From the NCBI RefSeq assembly GCF_014648575.1, contig NZ_BMRJ01000004.1:18052-52646 (forward strand): a DNA stretch of 34,595 bases, given 5' to 3'. This DNA is from Agromyces mediolanus (GTDB taxonomy: Bacteria > Actinomycetota > Actinomycetes > Actinomycetales > Microbacteriaceae). Every line of letters begins with the position of its first letter. Position 1 is the first letter of the stretch. Shown piece by piece: positions 9,383 through 17,710 of this stretch. The notes beneath the pieces were generated by a model that worked only from the letters and a program-made list of their open reading frames with translations, was not told the origin of the DNA and did no database searches. The position numbers were made by a program, and so were the translations under genes.

Positions 9383-10659
9383 GCGAGCCCCAGCCCAAGA
9401 CCAGCACGACGCCGAGGGACACCACGACGGTTCCCGCGCAGGCGCCGGAGCCCTCGCGCTGGCACCAGACCTTCCAGAAGATCACCACTGGCAACGCGCT
9501 CATCTCGGTGCTGTCGGTGCTGCTCGCCCTCGTCGTCGGCGCGATCATGATCGCGTTCACCGACGAGGACGTGCAGAAGGCGGCGGGCTACTTCTTCGCC
9601 CGGCCGGGCGACACCTTCGTCGCGATCTGGCAGTCGGTGTCTGGCGCCTACTCGGCGCTCTTCCAGGGCTCGATCTACAACTTCCGCCGCGACAGCTTCG
9701 CCGCCGGCATCAAGCCGCTGACGGAGACGCTGACCTTCGCGACGCCGCTCATCGCCGGTGGTCTCGGCGTCGGCCTCGCCTTCCGCGTCGGCATGTTCAA
9801 CATCGGCGGACGCGGCCAGATGCTGATCGCCGCCTCGGTCGCCGGATGGCTCGCCTTCGGCTTCGAGCTGCCGTGGGGCCTGCACATGCTCGTCGCCCTC
9901 GTCGGCGGCCTGCTCGGCGGTGCGCTCTGGGGCGGCATCGCCGGTCTCCTGAAGGCGAAGACGGGCGCGCACGAGGTCATCGTGACGATCATGCTGAACT
10001 TCGTCGCCTTCTACCTGGTGTCGTGGCTGCTGCGCACGCCCGGGCTGCTGCAGGCGCCGGGTTCCTCCAACCCGAAGACGCCGCCGATGAAGGACACGGC
10101 GATCTTCTGGAACCTGAAGGAGTACGGCTACAACCTGCACCTCGGCTTCCTCGTCGTGGTCGCCGCGACCGTGCTCGTCTGGTGGATCCTCAGCCGCTCG
10201 AGCCTCGGCTTCCGCTTCCGCGCGGTCGGCGAGAACCCGAACGCCGCGCGCGTCGCCGGCATCAATGTGCCGTCGATCTACGTCTACGCGATGCTCATCT
10301 CGGGTGCGCTGCTCGGCCTCGCCGGCGTCAACCAGGTGCTCGGCACCGTGACCACCGGCTTCACCGCCGGCATCGACGCGGGCGTCGGCTTCGACGCGAT
10401 CACCGTGGCCCTGCTCGGCCGCTCCACCCCGTGGGGCATCTTCGCCGCGGGCCTGCTCTTCGGCGCCTTCAAGGCCGGCGGCTACTCGATGCAGGCCGCC
10501 GAGGGCGTGCCGGTCGACATCGTGCTCGTCGTCCAGTCCCTCATCGTGCTGTTCATCGCGGCTCCGCCGCTTGTGCGCACGATCTTCCGCCTGCCCGACC
10601 CGAGCCGAGGTCCGAAGCGACCTCGACCGATCGTCACGAAGGAGGTGACGGCGAAGTGA
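9379..10659 (+). CDS. Nucleoside ABC transporter permease 1
   Basis: This integral membrane permease has 426 residues and about nine to ten hydrophobic segments, of the branched-chain/ribose permease superfamily (NupP-like). Family motifs are FRVGMFNIGGRGQM (about residues 134-147), AHEVIVTIMLNF and GFRFRAVGENPNAARVAGI. The hydrophilic N-terminus of about 35 residues is cytoplasmic. GTG 9379 overlaps the ATPase stop, with AAGGAG about nine bases upstream. It forms a heterodimer with the next gene's product; this pairing is inferred from the family and the operon. Confidence 0.94.
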
Positions 10660-11972
10660 CCACCGTGACCGAACACCACCAGGTGTCCCCGCAGCCCGAC
10701 GCGCTCGCCACCACGGTGGTCACGAGCTGGAAGGCGCCCATCGCCTTCGCCGTCTTCACCCTGGCGGCGCTCGCGCTGGCCGTCTTCGCCCCGCGCGAGG
10801 GCGACACGACCTACCGCCTGAACGCCTCCGACAAGGACGCGATCATCATCGCGAACATCTCGGTGCCGGCGATGCCGGCGCTCTGGGTCGTGGTCGTCCT
10901 GCTCCTGCTCGCGACGGCGTTCTCCGTCTGGCTCGTCACGCAGAAGCGCCGGGTGCCGCTCTGGCTCATCGTCGTCTTCGCGATCGTGTTCCTGTTCGGC
11001 TTCCTCACCTGGGCCGGCGCCGGGGCGATGCTGCCGATGATCAACCTGCTCTACGGCTCGCTGAGCCTCGCGGTGCCGCTGATCTTCGGTGCGCTGACCG
11101 GCGTCATCGGCGAGCGGGTCGGCGTCATCAACATCGGCATCGAGGGGCAGCTGCTCGCCGGCGCCTTCACCTCGGCGGTCACCGCCTCCGTGGTGATGAG
11201 CTCGACGGGGTCGGTCGGCCTCGCCCTGCTCGCGGGCGTCATCGGCGCGATGGTCGCCGGCGCGCTCGTCGGCATGGTGCTCGCCGCCTTCGCGATCAAG
11301 TACTTCGTCGACCAGGTCATCGTCGGTGTCGTGCTGAACGTGCTCGTCACGGGTCTCACGAGCTTCTTCTTCTCGCAGGTGCTCGCCCCGAACGCCGCCG
11401 TGCTGAACTCCCCGCCGCGGTTCCCGCGCCTGCCGATCCCGCTCCTCAGCGAGATCCCGATCATCGGGCCGGTGCTGTTCCGGCAGACGCTCATCGTGTA
11501 CCTGATGTACATCGCCGTGATCGTCGTCTTCATCGGGCTCTTCAAGACCCGCTGGGGCCTCCGCCTCCGCGCGGTCGGCGAGCACCCGCAGGCGGCCGAC
11601 ACGGTGGGCATCAACGTGAACCGCACCCGGTTCTGGAACGTCGCCCTCGCGGGCACCATCGCCGGCCTCGGCGGCACGTTCTTCACGATCGGCTCGGGCA
11701 TCGCGTTCAACAAGGAGATGACGGCGGGTGCGGGCTTCATCGCCCTCGCCGCGGTGATCTTCGGTGGCTGGGACCCGATCCGGGCCACGCTCGCGGCGCT
11801 GCTGTTCGGCTTCGCGTCGAACCTGCAGAACACGCTCTCGGTGATCGGCTCGCCGGTGCCGAGCGAGTTCATGCTGATGCTGCCGTACCTCGTCACGATC
11901 ATCGCCGTCGCCGGCCTCGTCGGGAAGGTCCGCGGGCCGGCCGCAGCGGGCAAACCCTACATAAAGTCCTGA
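10656..11972 (+). CDS. Nucleoside ABC transporter permease 2
   Basis: This is the second permease (438 residues, NupQ-like). Key segments are GERVGVINIGIEGQLLAGAF, FVDQVIVGVVLNVL and WGLRLRAVGEHPQAADTVGI, which match the same positions of permease 1. I chose GTG 10656, which overlaps the upstream TGA (GTGA) and has GGAGGTG about nine bases before it. The reading frame is open far upstream, but that part only shadows permease 1. The N-terminal half has extra hydrophobic segments before the conserved core. It closes the transporter unit; a hairpin and the salvage enzymes follow. Confidence 0.94.
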   Translation: MTTVTEHHQVSPQPDALATTVVTSWKAPIAFAVFTLAALALAVFAPREGDTTYRLNASDKDAIIIANISVPAMPALWVVVVLLLLATAFSVWLVTQKRRVPLWLIVVFAIVFLFGFLTWAGAGAMLPMINLLYGSLSLAVPLIFGALTGVIGERVGVINIGIEGQLLAGAFTSAVTASVVMSSTGSVGLALLAGVIGAMVAGALVGMVLAAFAIKYFVDQVIVGVVLNVLVTGLTSFFFSQVLAPNAAVLNSPPRFPRLPIPLLSEIPIIGPVLFRQTLIVYLMYIAVIVVFIGLFKTRWGLRLRAVGEHPQAADTVGINVNRTRFWNVALAGTIAGLGGTFFTIGSGIAFNKEMTAGAGFIALAAVIFGGWDPIRATLAALLFGFASNLQNTLSVIGSPVPSEFMLMLPYLVTIIAVAGLVGKVRGPAAAGKPYIKS

Positions 11973-11981
11973 GCGACGCAT

Positions 11982-12020
11982 CCGGAGGCCTCGTGCGGCC
12001 AGCCCGCCCGGGGCCTCCGG
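11982..12020 (+). terminator. Hairpin between permease and cytidine deaminase genes
   Basis: The 9-bp perfect stem CCGGAGGCC (11982-11990) with GGCCTCCGG (12012-12020) spans a 21-nt loop, ten bases after the permease stop codon. There is no T-tract. It may be a partial terminator that lowers expression of the downstream cdd-deoA genes. Confidence 0.5.
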
Positions 12021-12099
12021 CGTTCCATCCGGCCGCCGCGCGTCGCGTCATCCACCCGGCCGTTCCACCCGCCAAGCACTGCCCGGAAAGGGGAGCACC

Positions 12100-12546
12100 A
12101 TGACCCGAACCGACGAGATCGACTGGGAGCTCCTCCGGGAGCGCGCCCGCGACGCGATGGCGAAGGCCTACGTGCCGTACTCGCAGTACCCGGTCGGCGC
12201 CGCCGCGATCGTCGACGACGGCCGCGTCGTCTCCGGCTGCAACGTGGAGAACGCCTCCTACGGCGTGACGCTCTGCGCGGAGTGCTCGCTCGTCTCCGCC
12301 CTCGTCATGTCGGGCGGCGGCAAGCTCGTCGCCTTCGCGTGCGTCGACGGCCACGGCGAGACGCTGATGCCGTGTGGCCGCTGCCGCCAGCTGCTCTTCG
12401 AGCACTCGGCGGAGGGGATGGTGCTCGACACCGTCTCCGGATTCAAGACCATCGACGAGGTGCTGCCCGACGCGTTCGGCCCGCGCACCCTCGCCGTCTA
12501 CCGCGGCCAGGCGGAGGAGTCCGCCGGCCCGAGCAAGGGAGCATGA
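12100..12546 (+). CDS. cdd: Cytidine deaminase
   Basis: It converts cytidine and deoxycytidine to uridine and deoxyuridine. At 148 residues it is the short, tetramer-type enzyme. The substrate-binding segment CNVENASYG (47-55) leads to the zinc and catalytic motif CAE (59-61), and the second zinc motif is PCGRCRQ (91-97). Together these give three Cys ligands and the Glu proton shuttle. GGGGAG lies about seven bases before the ATG. Its stop overlaps an ATG of the thymidine phosphorylase frame. Lying between a nucleoside importer and a phosphorylase, it feeds imported cytidine into the uridine/thymidine route. Confidence 0.96.
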   Translation: MTRTDEIDWELLRERARDAMAKAYVPYSQYPVGAAAIVDDGRVVSGCNVENASYGVTLCAECSLVSALVMSGGGKLVAFACVDGHGETLMPCGRCRQLLFEHSAEGMVLDTVSGFKTIDEVLPDAFGPRTLAVYRGQAEESAGPSKGA

Positions 12547-12548
12547 CC

Positions 12549-13850
12549 ATGGCCGCAGTCGAGGCCTTCGACGCCGTCGACCTGATCCGGGCGAAGCGCG
12601 ACCGGCGCGAGCTCACGACCGCCGAGATCGACTGGCTGGTCGAGGCGTACACCCGCGGCTACGTCGCCGACGAGCAGATGTCGGCGATGACGATGGCGAT
12701 CTTCCTGAACGGCATGAGCCGTCGCGAGATCCGCGACCTCACGATGGCGATGATCGCCTCGGGGGAGCGGATGGACTTCTCGGGGCTCGGCAAGCCCACG
12801 AGCGACAAGCACTCCACCGGCGGCGTCGGCGACAAGATCACCCTGCCGCTCATGCCCCTCGTCGCGACCTTCGGCGTCGCCGTGCCGCAGCTCTCGGGCC
12901 GCGGCCTCGGGCACACCGGCGGCACCCTCGACAAGCTCGAGTCGATCCCGGGGTGGCGCGCGGAGATCACGAACGACGAGATGTTCGCGCAGCTGCGCGA
13001 CGTGGGCGGCGTGATCTGCGCGGCGGGCGCCGGGCTCGCCCCCGCCGACAAGAAGCTGTACGCGCTGCGCGACATCACCGGCACCGTCGAGGCGATCCCG
13101 CTCATCGCCTCCTCGATCATGTCGAAGAAGATCGCGGAGGGCACGAGCGCGCTCGTGCTCGACGTGAAGTTCGGCTCCGGCGCGTTCCTGCAGGACATCG
13201 AGCGCTCCCGCGAGCTCGCCCGCACCATGGTCGAGCTGGGCGAGGACGCGGGCGTCGCGACGAGCGCCCTGCTCACGAACATGAACGTGCCGCTCGGTCG
13301 CACGATCGGCAACGCGAACGAGGTGCGCGAGTCAGTCGAGGTGCTCGCCGGCGGCGGCCCCGCCGACGTGCGCGAGCTCACGATCGCGCTCGCCCGCGAG
13401 ATGCTCGCCCTCGCCGGGCGCGACGGCGAGGACGTCGAGGGCGCCCTCGACGACGGCCGGGCCATGGACACCTGGCGTCGCGCGATCGCGGCGCAGGGCG
13501 GCGACCCGGATGCCGAGCTGCCCGTCGCCCGCGAGCACCACGTCGTCACGGCCGACCGCGACGGCGTCCTCGTGGAGCAGCACGCGCTGCCGTTCGGCAT
13601 CGCCGCGTGGCGGCTCGGCGCGGGTCGCGCCCGCAAGCAGGACCCGGTGCAGCACGCCGCGGGCATCGAGCTGCACGCGAAGCCGGGCGACGAGGTGCGC
13701 GCCGGTCAGCCGCTGTTCACGCTCTCGGCCGACGAGCCGGAACGCTTCGGGCGGGCGCTCGAGGCCGTCGAGGGTGCGTGGCGCATCGGCGACGCCGGTG
13801 AGCCGGTCCAGGACGGCGGCCCGCTGATCGCCGACCGGATCGGCCGCTGA
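12549..13850 (+). CDS. deoA: Thymidine (pyrimidine-nucleoside) phosphorylase
   Basis: It cleaves thymidine/deoxyuridine (or uridine) with phosphate to the free base and pentose-1-phosphate. The 433-residue protein has the class signature SGRGLGHTGGTLDKLESIPG near residues 115-134. STGGVGDK lies upstream as the phosphate-binding loop, and KFGSGAF follows in the alpha/beta domain. ATG 12549 is preferred because AAGGGAG ends seven bases before it. An ATG two codons earlier (12543) overlaps the cdd stop and is too close to that site. Whether it prefers thymidine (DeoA) or accepts all pyrimidine nucleosides (Pdp) cannot be settled from motifs. Confidence 0.95.
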   Translation: MAAVEAFDAVDLIRAKRDRRELTTAEIDWLVEAYTRGYVADEQMSAMTMAIFLNGMSRREIRDLTMAMIASGERMDFSGLGKPTSDKHSTGGVGDKITLPLMPLVATFGVAVPQLSGRGLGHTGGTLDKLESIPGWRAEITNDEMFAQLRDVGGVICAAGAGLAPADKKLYALRDITGTVEAIPLIASSIMSKKIAEGTSALVLDVKFGSGAFLQDIERSRELARTMVELGEDAGVATSALLTNMNVPLGRTIGNANEVRESVEVLAGGGPADVRELTIALAREMLALAGRDGEDVEGALDDGRAMDTWRRAIAAQGGDPDAELPVAREHHVVTADRDGVLVEQHALPFGIAAWRLGAGRARKQDPVQHAAGIELHAKPGDEVRAGQPLFTLSADEPERFGRALEAVEGAWRIGDAGEPVQDGGPLIADRIGR

Positions 13851-13875
13851 GGGCGCGCAGCCCCGCTGAACTCAG

Positions 13876-13929
13876 GAACGCCGCGTCGCGGCATCCCCGC
13901 AACTCCGGGGATGCCGCGACGCGGCGTTC
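13876..13929 (+). terminator. Perfect 24-bp inverted repeat after deoA
   Basis: Arms at 13876-13899 and 13906-13929 are perfectly complementary over 24 bases with a 6-nt loop. The arms begin GAACGCCGCG and end ATCCCCG. There is no T-tract. It separates the cdd-deoA operon from the leaderless add gene and is most simply a strong terminator; its length is unusual. Confidence 0.75.
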
Positions 13930-13939
13930 GCCGTATTCG

Positions 13940-13971
13940 GCAGATGCTCCCGAGTCGCGACCGGCTATCGT
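13940..13971 (+). promoter_or_regulatory. Leaderless promoter of add, with GCAGATGC motif
   Basis: TATCGT (13966-13971) ends exactly six bases before GTG 13978, with no ribosome-binding site. GCAGATGC (13940-13947) lies in the -35 area and matches one arm of the palindrome ahead of the nucleoside transporter genes (7836-7843). Shared control is possible but inferred. Confidence 0.5.
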
Positions 13972-13977
13972 TGACTC

Positions 13978-15093
13978 GTGGACACGACTGAGTACCGCCT
14001 CGAGGGCGACGGCATCGAGCTGCGGAGCCTGCCCAAGGTCAGCCTGCACGATCATCTCGACGGAGGTCTGCGCCCGCAGAGCCTCATCGAGCTCGCCGAG
14101 GAGATCGACCTCGACGTGCCCGCCACCGACGAGGCCGGTCTCGCCGAGTGGTTCTCCACCCAGTCGAACTCCGGCTCGCTCGTCGAGTACCTGAAGACCT
14201 TCGAGCTCACCACCGCGGTCATGCAGACCCGTGAGGGGCTCACCCGCGTCGCTCGCGAGTCCGTGCAGGACCTCGCGGCCGACGGCGTCATCTACGGCGA
14301 ACTGCGCTGGGCGCCCGAGCAGCACCTCACCCGGGGCCTCAGCCTCGACGAGGCGGTCGAGGCCGTGCAGGAGGGCATCGAGCAGGGCATCGACGACGCC
14401 CGGCACCAGGGCCGGGGCATCCGCATCGGCCAGCTCGTCACCGCCATGCGCCACGCCGACCGCGGCCTCGAGATCGCCGAGCTCGCGGTGCGCCACCGCG
14501 ACCGCGGCGTCGTCGGCTTCGACATCGCCGGCGCCGAGGCGGGATTCCTGCCGAGCCGGCACCGCACCGCCTTCGACTACCTCGCCGGGCAGTTCCTGCC
14601 GGTGACGGTGCACGCGGGCGAGGCCGACGGCCTCGACTCCATCCGCAGCGCCCTCGTCGACGGCCGAGCGCTCCGGCTCGGGCACGGCGTGCGCCTGGCG
14701 GAAGACCTGGTCATCGAGCGCCAGGACGACGAGAACACGTACGTCTCGCTCGGCCAGCTCGCGCAGTGGGTGCGCGATCGGGAGATCGCCCTCGAGACGA
14801 GCCCGTCCTCGAACCTGCAGACCGGCGCCATCGCGGCCTGGGGCGACGAGCTCGTCGACCACCCCTTCGATCTGCTGTACCAGCTCGGCTTCCGGGTCAC
14901 CGTGAACACCGACAACCGGCTGCAGTCGGGCACCTCGCTCACGCGCGAGCTCGCCCTGCTGTCCGACGCCTTCGGCTACGACCTCGACGACCTCGAGGCG
15001 TTCCAGCTGAACGCGGCGGCCGCCGCCTTCCTCCCGCTCGACGATCGCGAAGAGCTCGCCGAGCTGATCGAAGACGGGTTCGACGAGGCCTGA
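13978..15093 (+). CDS. add: Adenosine deaminase
   Basis: It converts adenosine/deoxyadenosine to inosine/deoxyinosine, which the nearby purine nucleoside phosphorylase can split. The 371-residue protein has all amidohydrolase metal and catalytic motifs: HDHLDGG with zinc ligands His24 and His26, VHAGEAD with zinc-ligand His212 and the catalytic Glu215, LGHG with His236, and NTDN with zinc-binding Asp312. The start is GTG 13978, supported by a -10 box six bases upstream. It is followed 69 bp later by a PTS gene pair. Its own promoter suggests separate control from cdd-deoA. Confidence 0.96.
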   Translation: MDTTEYRLEGDGIELRSLPKVSLHDHLDGGLRPQSLIELAEEIDLDVPATDEAGLAEWFSTQSNSGSLVEYLKTFELTTAVMQTREGLTRVARESVQDLAADGVIYGELRWAPEQHLTRGLSLDEAVEAVQEGIEQGIDDARHQGRGIRIGQLVTAMRHADRGLEIAELAVRHRDRGVVGFDIAGAEAGFLPSRHRTAFDYLAGQFLPVTVHAGEADGLDSIRSALVDGRALRLGHGVRLAEDLVIERQDDENTYVSLGQLAQWVRDREIALETSPSSNLQTGAIAAWGDELVDHPFDLLYQLGFRVTVNTDNRLQSGTSLTRELALLSDAFGYDLDDLEAFQLNAAAAAFLPLDDREELAELIEDGFDEA

Positions 15094-15162
15094 CCGGCCG
15101 CGACGTCCCGTCGCAACCCGCCCGCCGCGCCACGAACGCCGGGCTGTGAAACGGAACCGCCA

Positions 15163-15615
15163 GTGACCCTTCCGCCGCTCCCCGACGAAGCCGTCGCACT
15201 CGGCGCGCACGCCGCCGACTGGCGCGCCGCCGTGCGCGAGGCCGGCCGGGCGCTCACCCGCGCCGGTGCGGTGCGCATCGAGTACGCCGAGCGGATGATC
15301 TCGGTCATCGACGAGTTCGGCGCGTACGTCGTGATCGCCCCCGGCCTCGCGCTCGCGCACGCCCGGCCGGGTCCCGACGTGCTGCACGAGGGGCTCTCCG
15401 TCGTCACCCTCGCCGAGCCGGTCGCGTTCGGGCATCCGCACAACGACCCGGTGCGCGTGGTCGTCGGCCTCGCCGTGGCGAACGCCGAGGAGCACGTCGC
15501 GAGCGTCGCCGCCCTCGCGAACGCCTTCAACGACCCAGAGGCGATCGAACGGCTCGCCGCGGCCGGGAACGCCGCCGAGGTGCGCACGATCCTCGGGCTG
15601 GCGGCCGGGCGATGA
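15163..15615 (+). CDS. PTS EIIA domain protein (fructose/mannitol/ascorbate type)
   Basis: This 150-residue stand-alone EIIA-type-2 domain has the phospho-accepting His66 in the motif APGLALAHARPG. The fold elements VVTLAEPVAFGHP and VVVGLAVANAEEHVASVAALANAF are also typical. Its stop overlaps the next gene's ATG by four bases, so it is co-translated with an EIIB. No EIIC (membrane) gene is present in this window, so transport through these two proteins alone is not possible. The start GTG 15163 has only a weak upstream purine stretch. Its position among salvage genes suggests either a partner EIIC elsewhere or a regulatory phosphorelay; both are inference. Confidence 0.88.
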   Translation: MTLPPLPDEAVALGAHAADWRAAVREAGRALTRAGAVRIEYAERMISVIDEFGAYVVIAPGLALAHARPGPDVLHEGLSVVTLAEPVAFGHPHNDPVRVVVGLAVANAEEHVASVAALANAFNDPEAIERLAAAGNAAEVRTILGLAAGR

Positions 15616-15896
15616 GGATCGTGGCGGTCTGCGGCGCCGGGATCGGCACCTCGGCGATCCTCAAGGTCAACGCCGAGCGCGTGCTCGAGCGGCTCGGCAT
15701 CGACGCTGAGGTGAGCGCGAGCGACCTCGACGGGGTCGCCCGAGCGGCCAGCGACGCGCAGGTCATCCTGACGTCCACCGAACTCGCGCCGGCGGTGCGC
15801 CGGGCGATCGGGCGCAACTACGCCGAGATCGTCGAGGTGCGGAACTTCCTCGACCTCGACGAGCTCGCCGTGCTGCTCGAGCGCTCGCTCGGCTGA
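15612..15896 (+). CDS. PTS EIIB domain protein (lactose/ascorbate type)
   Basis: This is a 94-residue EIIB domain whose P-loop, VCGAGIGTS, carries the phospho-accepting Cys7. It resembles SgaB/UlaB-like EIIB proteins. It overlaps the EIIA stop by four bases (ATGA) and is the last gene of the add-IIA-IIB run. It converges with the mutase gene on the other strand, 46 bp away. Full motif conservation indicates a working phospho-carrier, but no permease component is encoded nearby. Confidence 0.88.
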   Translation: MRIVAVCGAGIGTSAILKVNAERVLERLGIDAEVSASDLDGVARAASDAQVILTSTELAPAVRRAIGRNYAEIVEVRNFLDLDELAVLLERSLG

Positions 15897-15928
15897 ACCG
15901 ACGCGAGCGCCCGAGCAGGCCGGCGCCC

Positions 15929-15944
15929 GAGCGACCGATCGCTC
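15929..15944. terminator. Small hairpin in the convergent gap
   Basis: GAGCGA (15929-15934) pairs with TCGCTC (15939-15944) across a 4-nt loop, in the short gap between the PTS IIB stop and the mutase stop. It could terminate either strand. The stem is short, so confidence is modest. Confidence 0.4.
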
Positions 15945-17652
15945 AGGCGACGAGTTCGCGCATGCCGGCCTCGAGCGCGGCCGCGGCGGCCGTCGCCGCA
16001 GCGCGGCGCTCGGCGACGGTGCCCTCGTCGGAGACGGCGTCGATGTAGACCTTCAGCTTCGGCTCGGTGCCGCTTGGGCGGACCATCACGCGTCCGCCGC
16101 CGGCGAGGACGATGCGCAGCACGTCCGAGGGCGGCAGCTCGCCGCCTTCGGCGAGGTCCTCGATGCGCTCGACGCGGATGCCGCCGACCTCCGCGGGCGG
16201 GTTCGCGCGCAGCCGGGCCATGACCTCGCCGATGCGGGCGAGGTCGGTGACGCGGATCGAGACCTGGGCGGAGGCGAAGCAGCCGAAGCGCTCGACGAAG
16301 TCGTCGAGGTGGTCGGCGATCGTGCGGCCGGCGGCCTTCAGCTCCGCGGCGAGGCCGAGGAAGGCGACCGCGGCGGAGATGCCGTCCTTGTCGCGCACCG
16401 TGCCGGGGTTCACGAGGTAGCCGAGGGCCTCCTCGAAGCCGAACACGAGGTGCGGGGCGCGGGAGATCCACTTGAACCCCGTGAGCGTGGCCCGGAACTC
16501 CAGCCCGTGGTGGCGTGCCACCGTCTCGAGACCGGGGGAGGAGACGATCGAGCACGCGAGCGTGCCCTCGGGTCCGCCGTCGCCCGTCGCCGCGGCGACG
16601 GCGCGCTCGGCCGCCTGCCAGCCGAGCAGCAGGCCCACCTCGTTGCCGGTGAGCCGGCGATAGCCCTCGGCAGCGGTCTCGTCGGGGATCGCGATGGCGA
16701 GCCGGTCGGCGTCGGGGTCGTTCGCGACGATGAGCTCGGCACCGGCTTCGCGCGCCGTGGCGAACGCGAGGTCCATGGCGCCCGGCTCCTCCGGGTTCGG
16801 GAAGGCCACCGTCGGGAACGCCGGGTCGGGCTCGATCTGCGCGGCGACGAGCGTCGGGCGGTCGAACCCGGCGGCCGCGAGCACCTTGGCGGTCGTCTCC
16901 CAGCCCACACCGTGCATCGCCGTGTACGCGACCTTGGGCTGCGCCGCGGGGGCGCCTCCGGCCGCCTGCGCCGTCGCCGCGACGTAGGCGTCGACGACGG
17001 ACTCGTCGGCGGTCTCGTAGTCCCCGCGCGGCAGCTCTGGCACCAGAGCGGACTCGGCGACGCGCAGGATGTGCGCGGCGATCTCGGCGTCGGCGGGCGA
17101 GACGATCTGCGATCCGCCGTGGTCGCCGCCGAGGTACACCTTGTAGCCGTTGTCGTTCGGCGGGTTGTGGCTCGCGGTCACCATGACCCCGGCGCTGAGC
17201 CCCAGGTGCCGCACCGCGAACGCCGTCACCGGCGTCGGCAGGAGCCGGGGGAGCAGCACGGCGCGCACGCCGGCGCCCGACATGATCTCGGCCGAGTCGC
17301 GGGCGAAGACCGCCGAGTTCTTGCGGCCGTCGTAGCCGATCACGACCGAGGGGGTCTCGCCGGGCGCGGCCTGCTCGAGCAGGTAAGCCGCGAGCCCGGC
17401 CGCCGCCTGCGACACGAGCACCCGGTTCATCCGGTTCGGCCCGGCGGCGATCTCGCCGCGGAGCCCCGCCGTGCCGAACGCGAGCCGGGTGTCGAAGCGG
17501 TCGGCGAGCTCGGCCGCCGCCGCTCCGTCGCCGGCGCGGACGGCGTCGAGGATGCCGCTGAGCTCCTCCCGCGTCTCGGGGTCGGGGTCCTGGGCCAGCC
17601 AGGCCTCGGCGAGGGCGACGCGGGCGTCGTCGGTGGGGTGCTGCTCGGGCAT
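15943..17652 (-). CDS. Phospho-sugar mutase (phosphopentomutase/phosphoglucomutase type)
   Basis: This is an alpha-D-phosphohexomutase superfamily enzyme of 569 residues, the PGM2/PgcA-like long form. Motifs in order: FGTAGLRG (59-66), the phosphoserine loop TASHNPP with Ser161, the magnesium loop DPDADR (312-317), the sugar-specificity loop GFEEALG (405-411) and the phosphate clamp RPSGTEPK (525-532). All are intact. ATG 17652 (MPEQHP) has AAAGGA about ten bases upstream; the frame opens 14 codons earlier without support. Co-oriented with and 58 bp after the PNP gene, it most likely converts ribose-1-phosphate to ribose-5-phosphate, though glucose or mannose phosphate activity is possible. 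Confidence 0.93.
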   Translation of the reverse strand: MPEQHPTDDARVALAEAWLAQDPDPETREELSGILDAVRAGDGAAAAELADRFDTRLAFGTAGLRGEIAAGPNRMNRVLVSQAAAGLAAYLLEQAAPGETPSVVIGYDGRKNSAVFARDSAEIMSGAGVRAVLLPRLLPTPVTAFAVRHLGLSAGVMVTASHNPPNDNGYKVYLGGDHGGSQIVSPADAEIAAHILRVAESALVPELPRGDYETADESVVDAYVAATAQAAGGAPAAQPKVAYTAMHGVGWETTAKVLAAAGFDRPTLVAAQIEPDPAFPTVAFPNPEEPGAMDLAFATAREAGAELIVANDPDADRLAIAIPDETAAEGYRRLTGNEVGLLLGWQAAERAVAAATGDGGPEGTLACSIVSSPGLETVARHHGLEFRATLTGFKWISRAPHLVFGFEEALGYLVNPGTVRDKDGISAAVAFLGLAAELKAAGRTIADHLDDFVERFGCFASAQVSIRVTDLARIGEVMARLRANPPAEVGGIRVERIEDLAEGGELPPSDVLRIVLAGGGRVMVRPSGTEPKLKVYIDAVSDEGTVAERRAAATAAAAALEAGMRELVA

Positions 17653-17710
17653 CCGATGGTCCTTTCGGGGTCGGCGAAACGCCGGAGCCGCCAACAGGGC
17701 GGCGCTGGGC

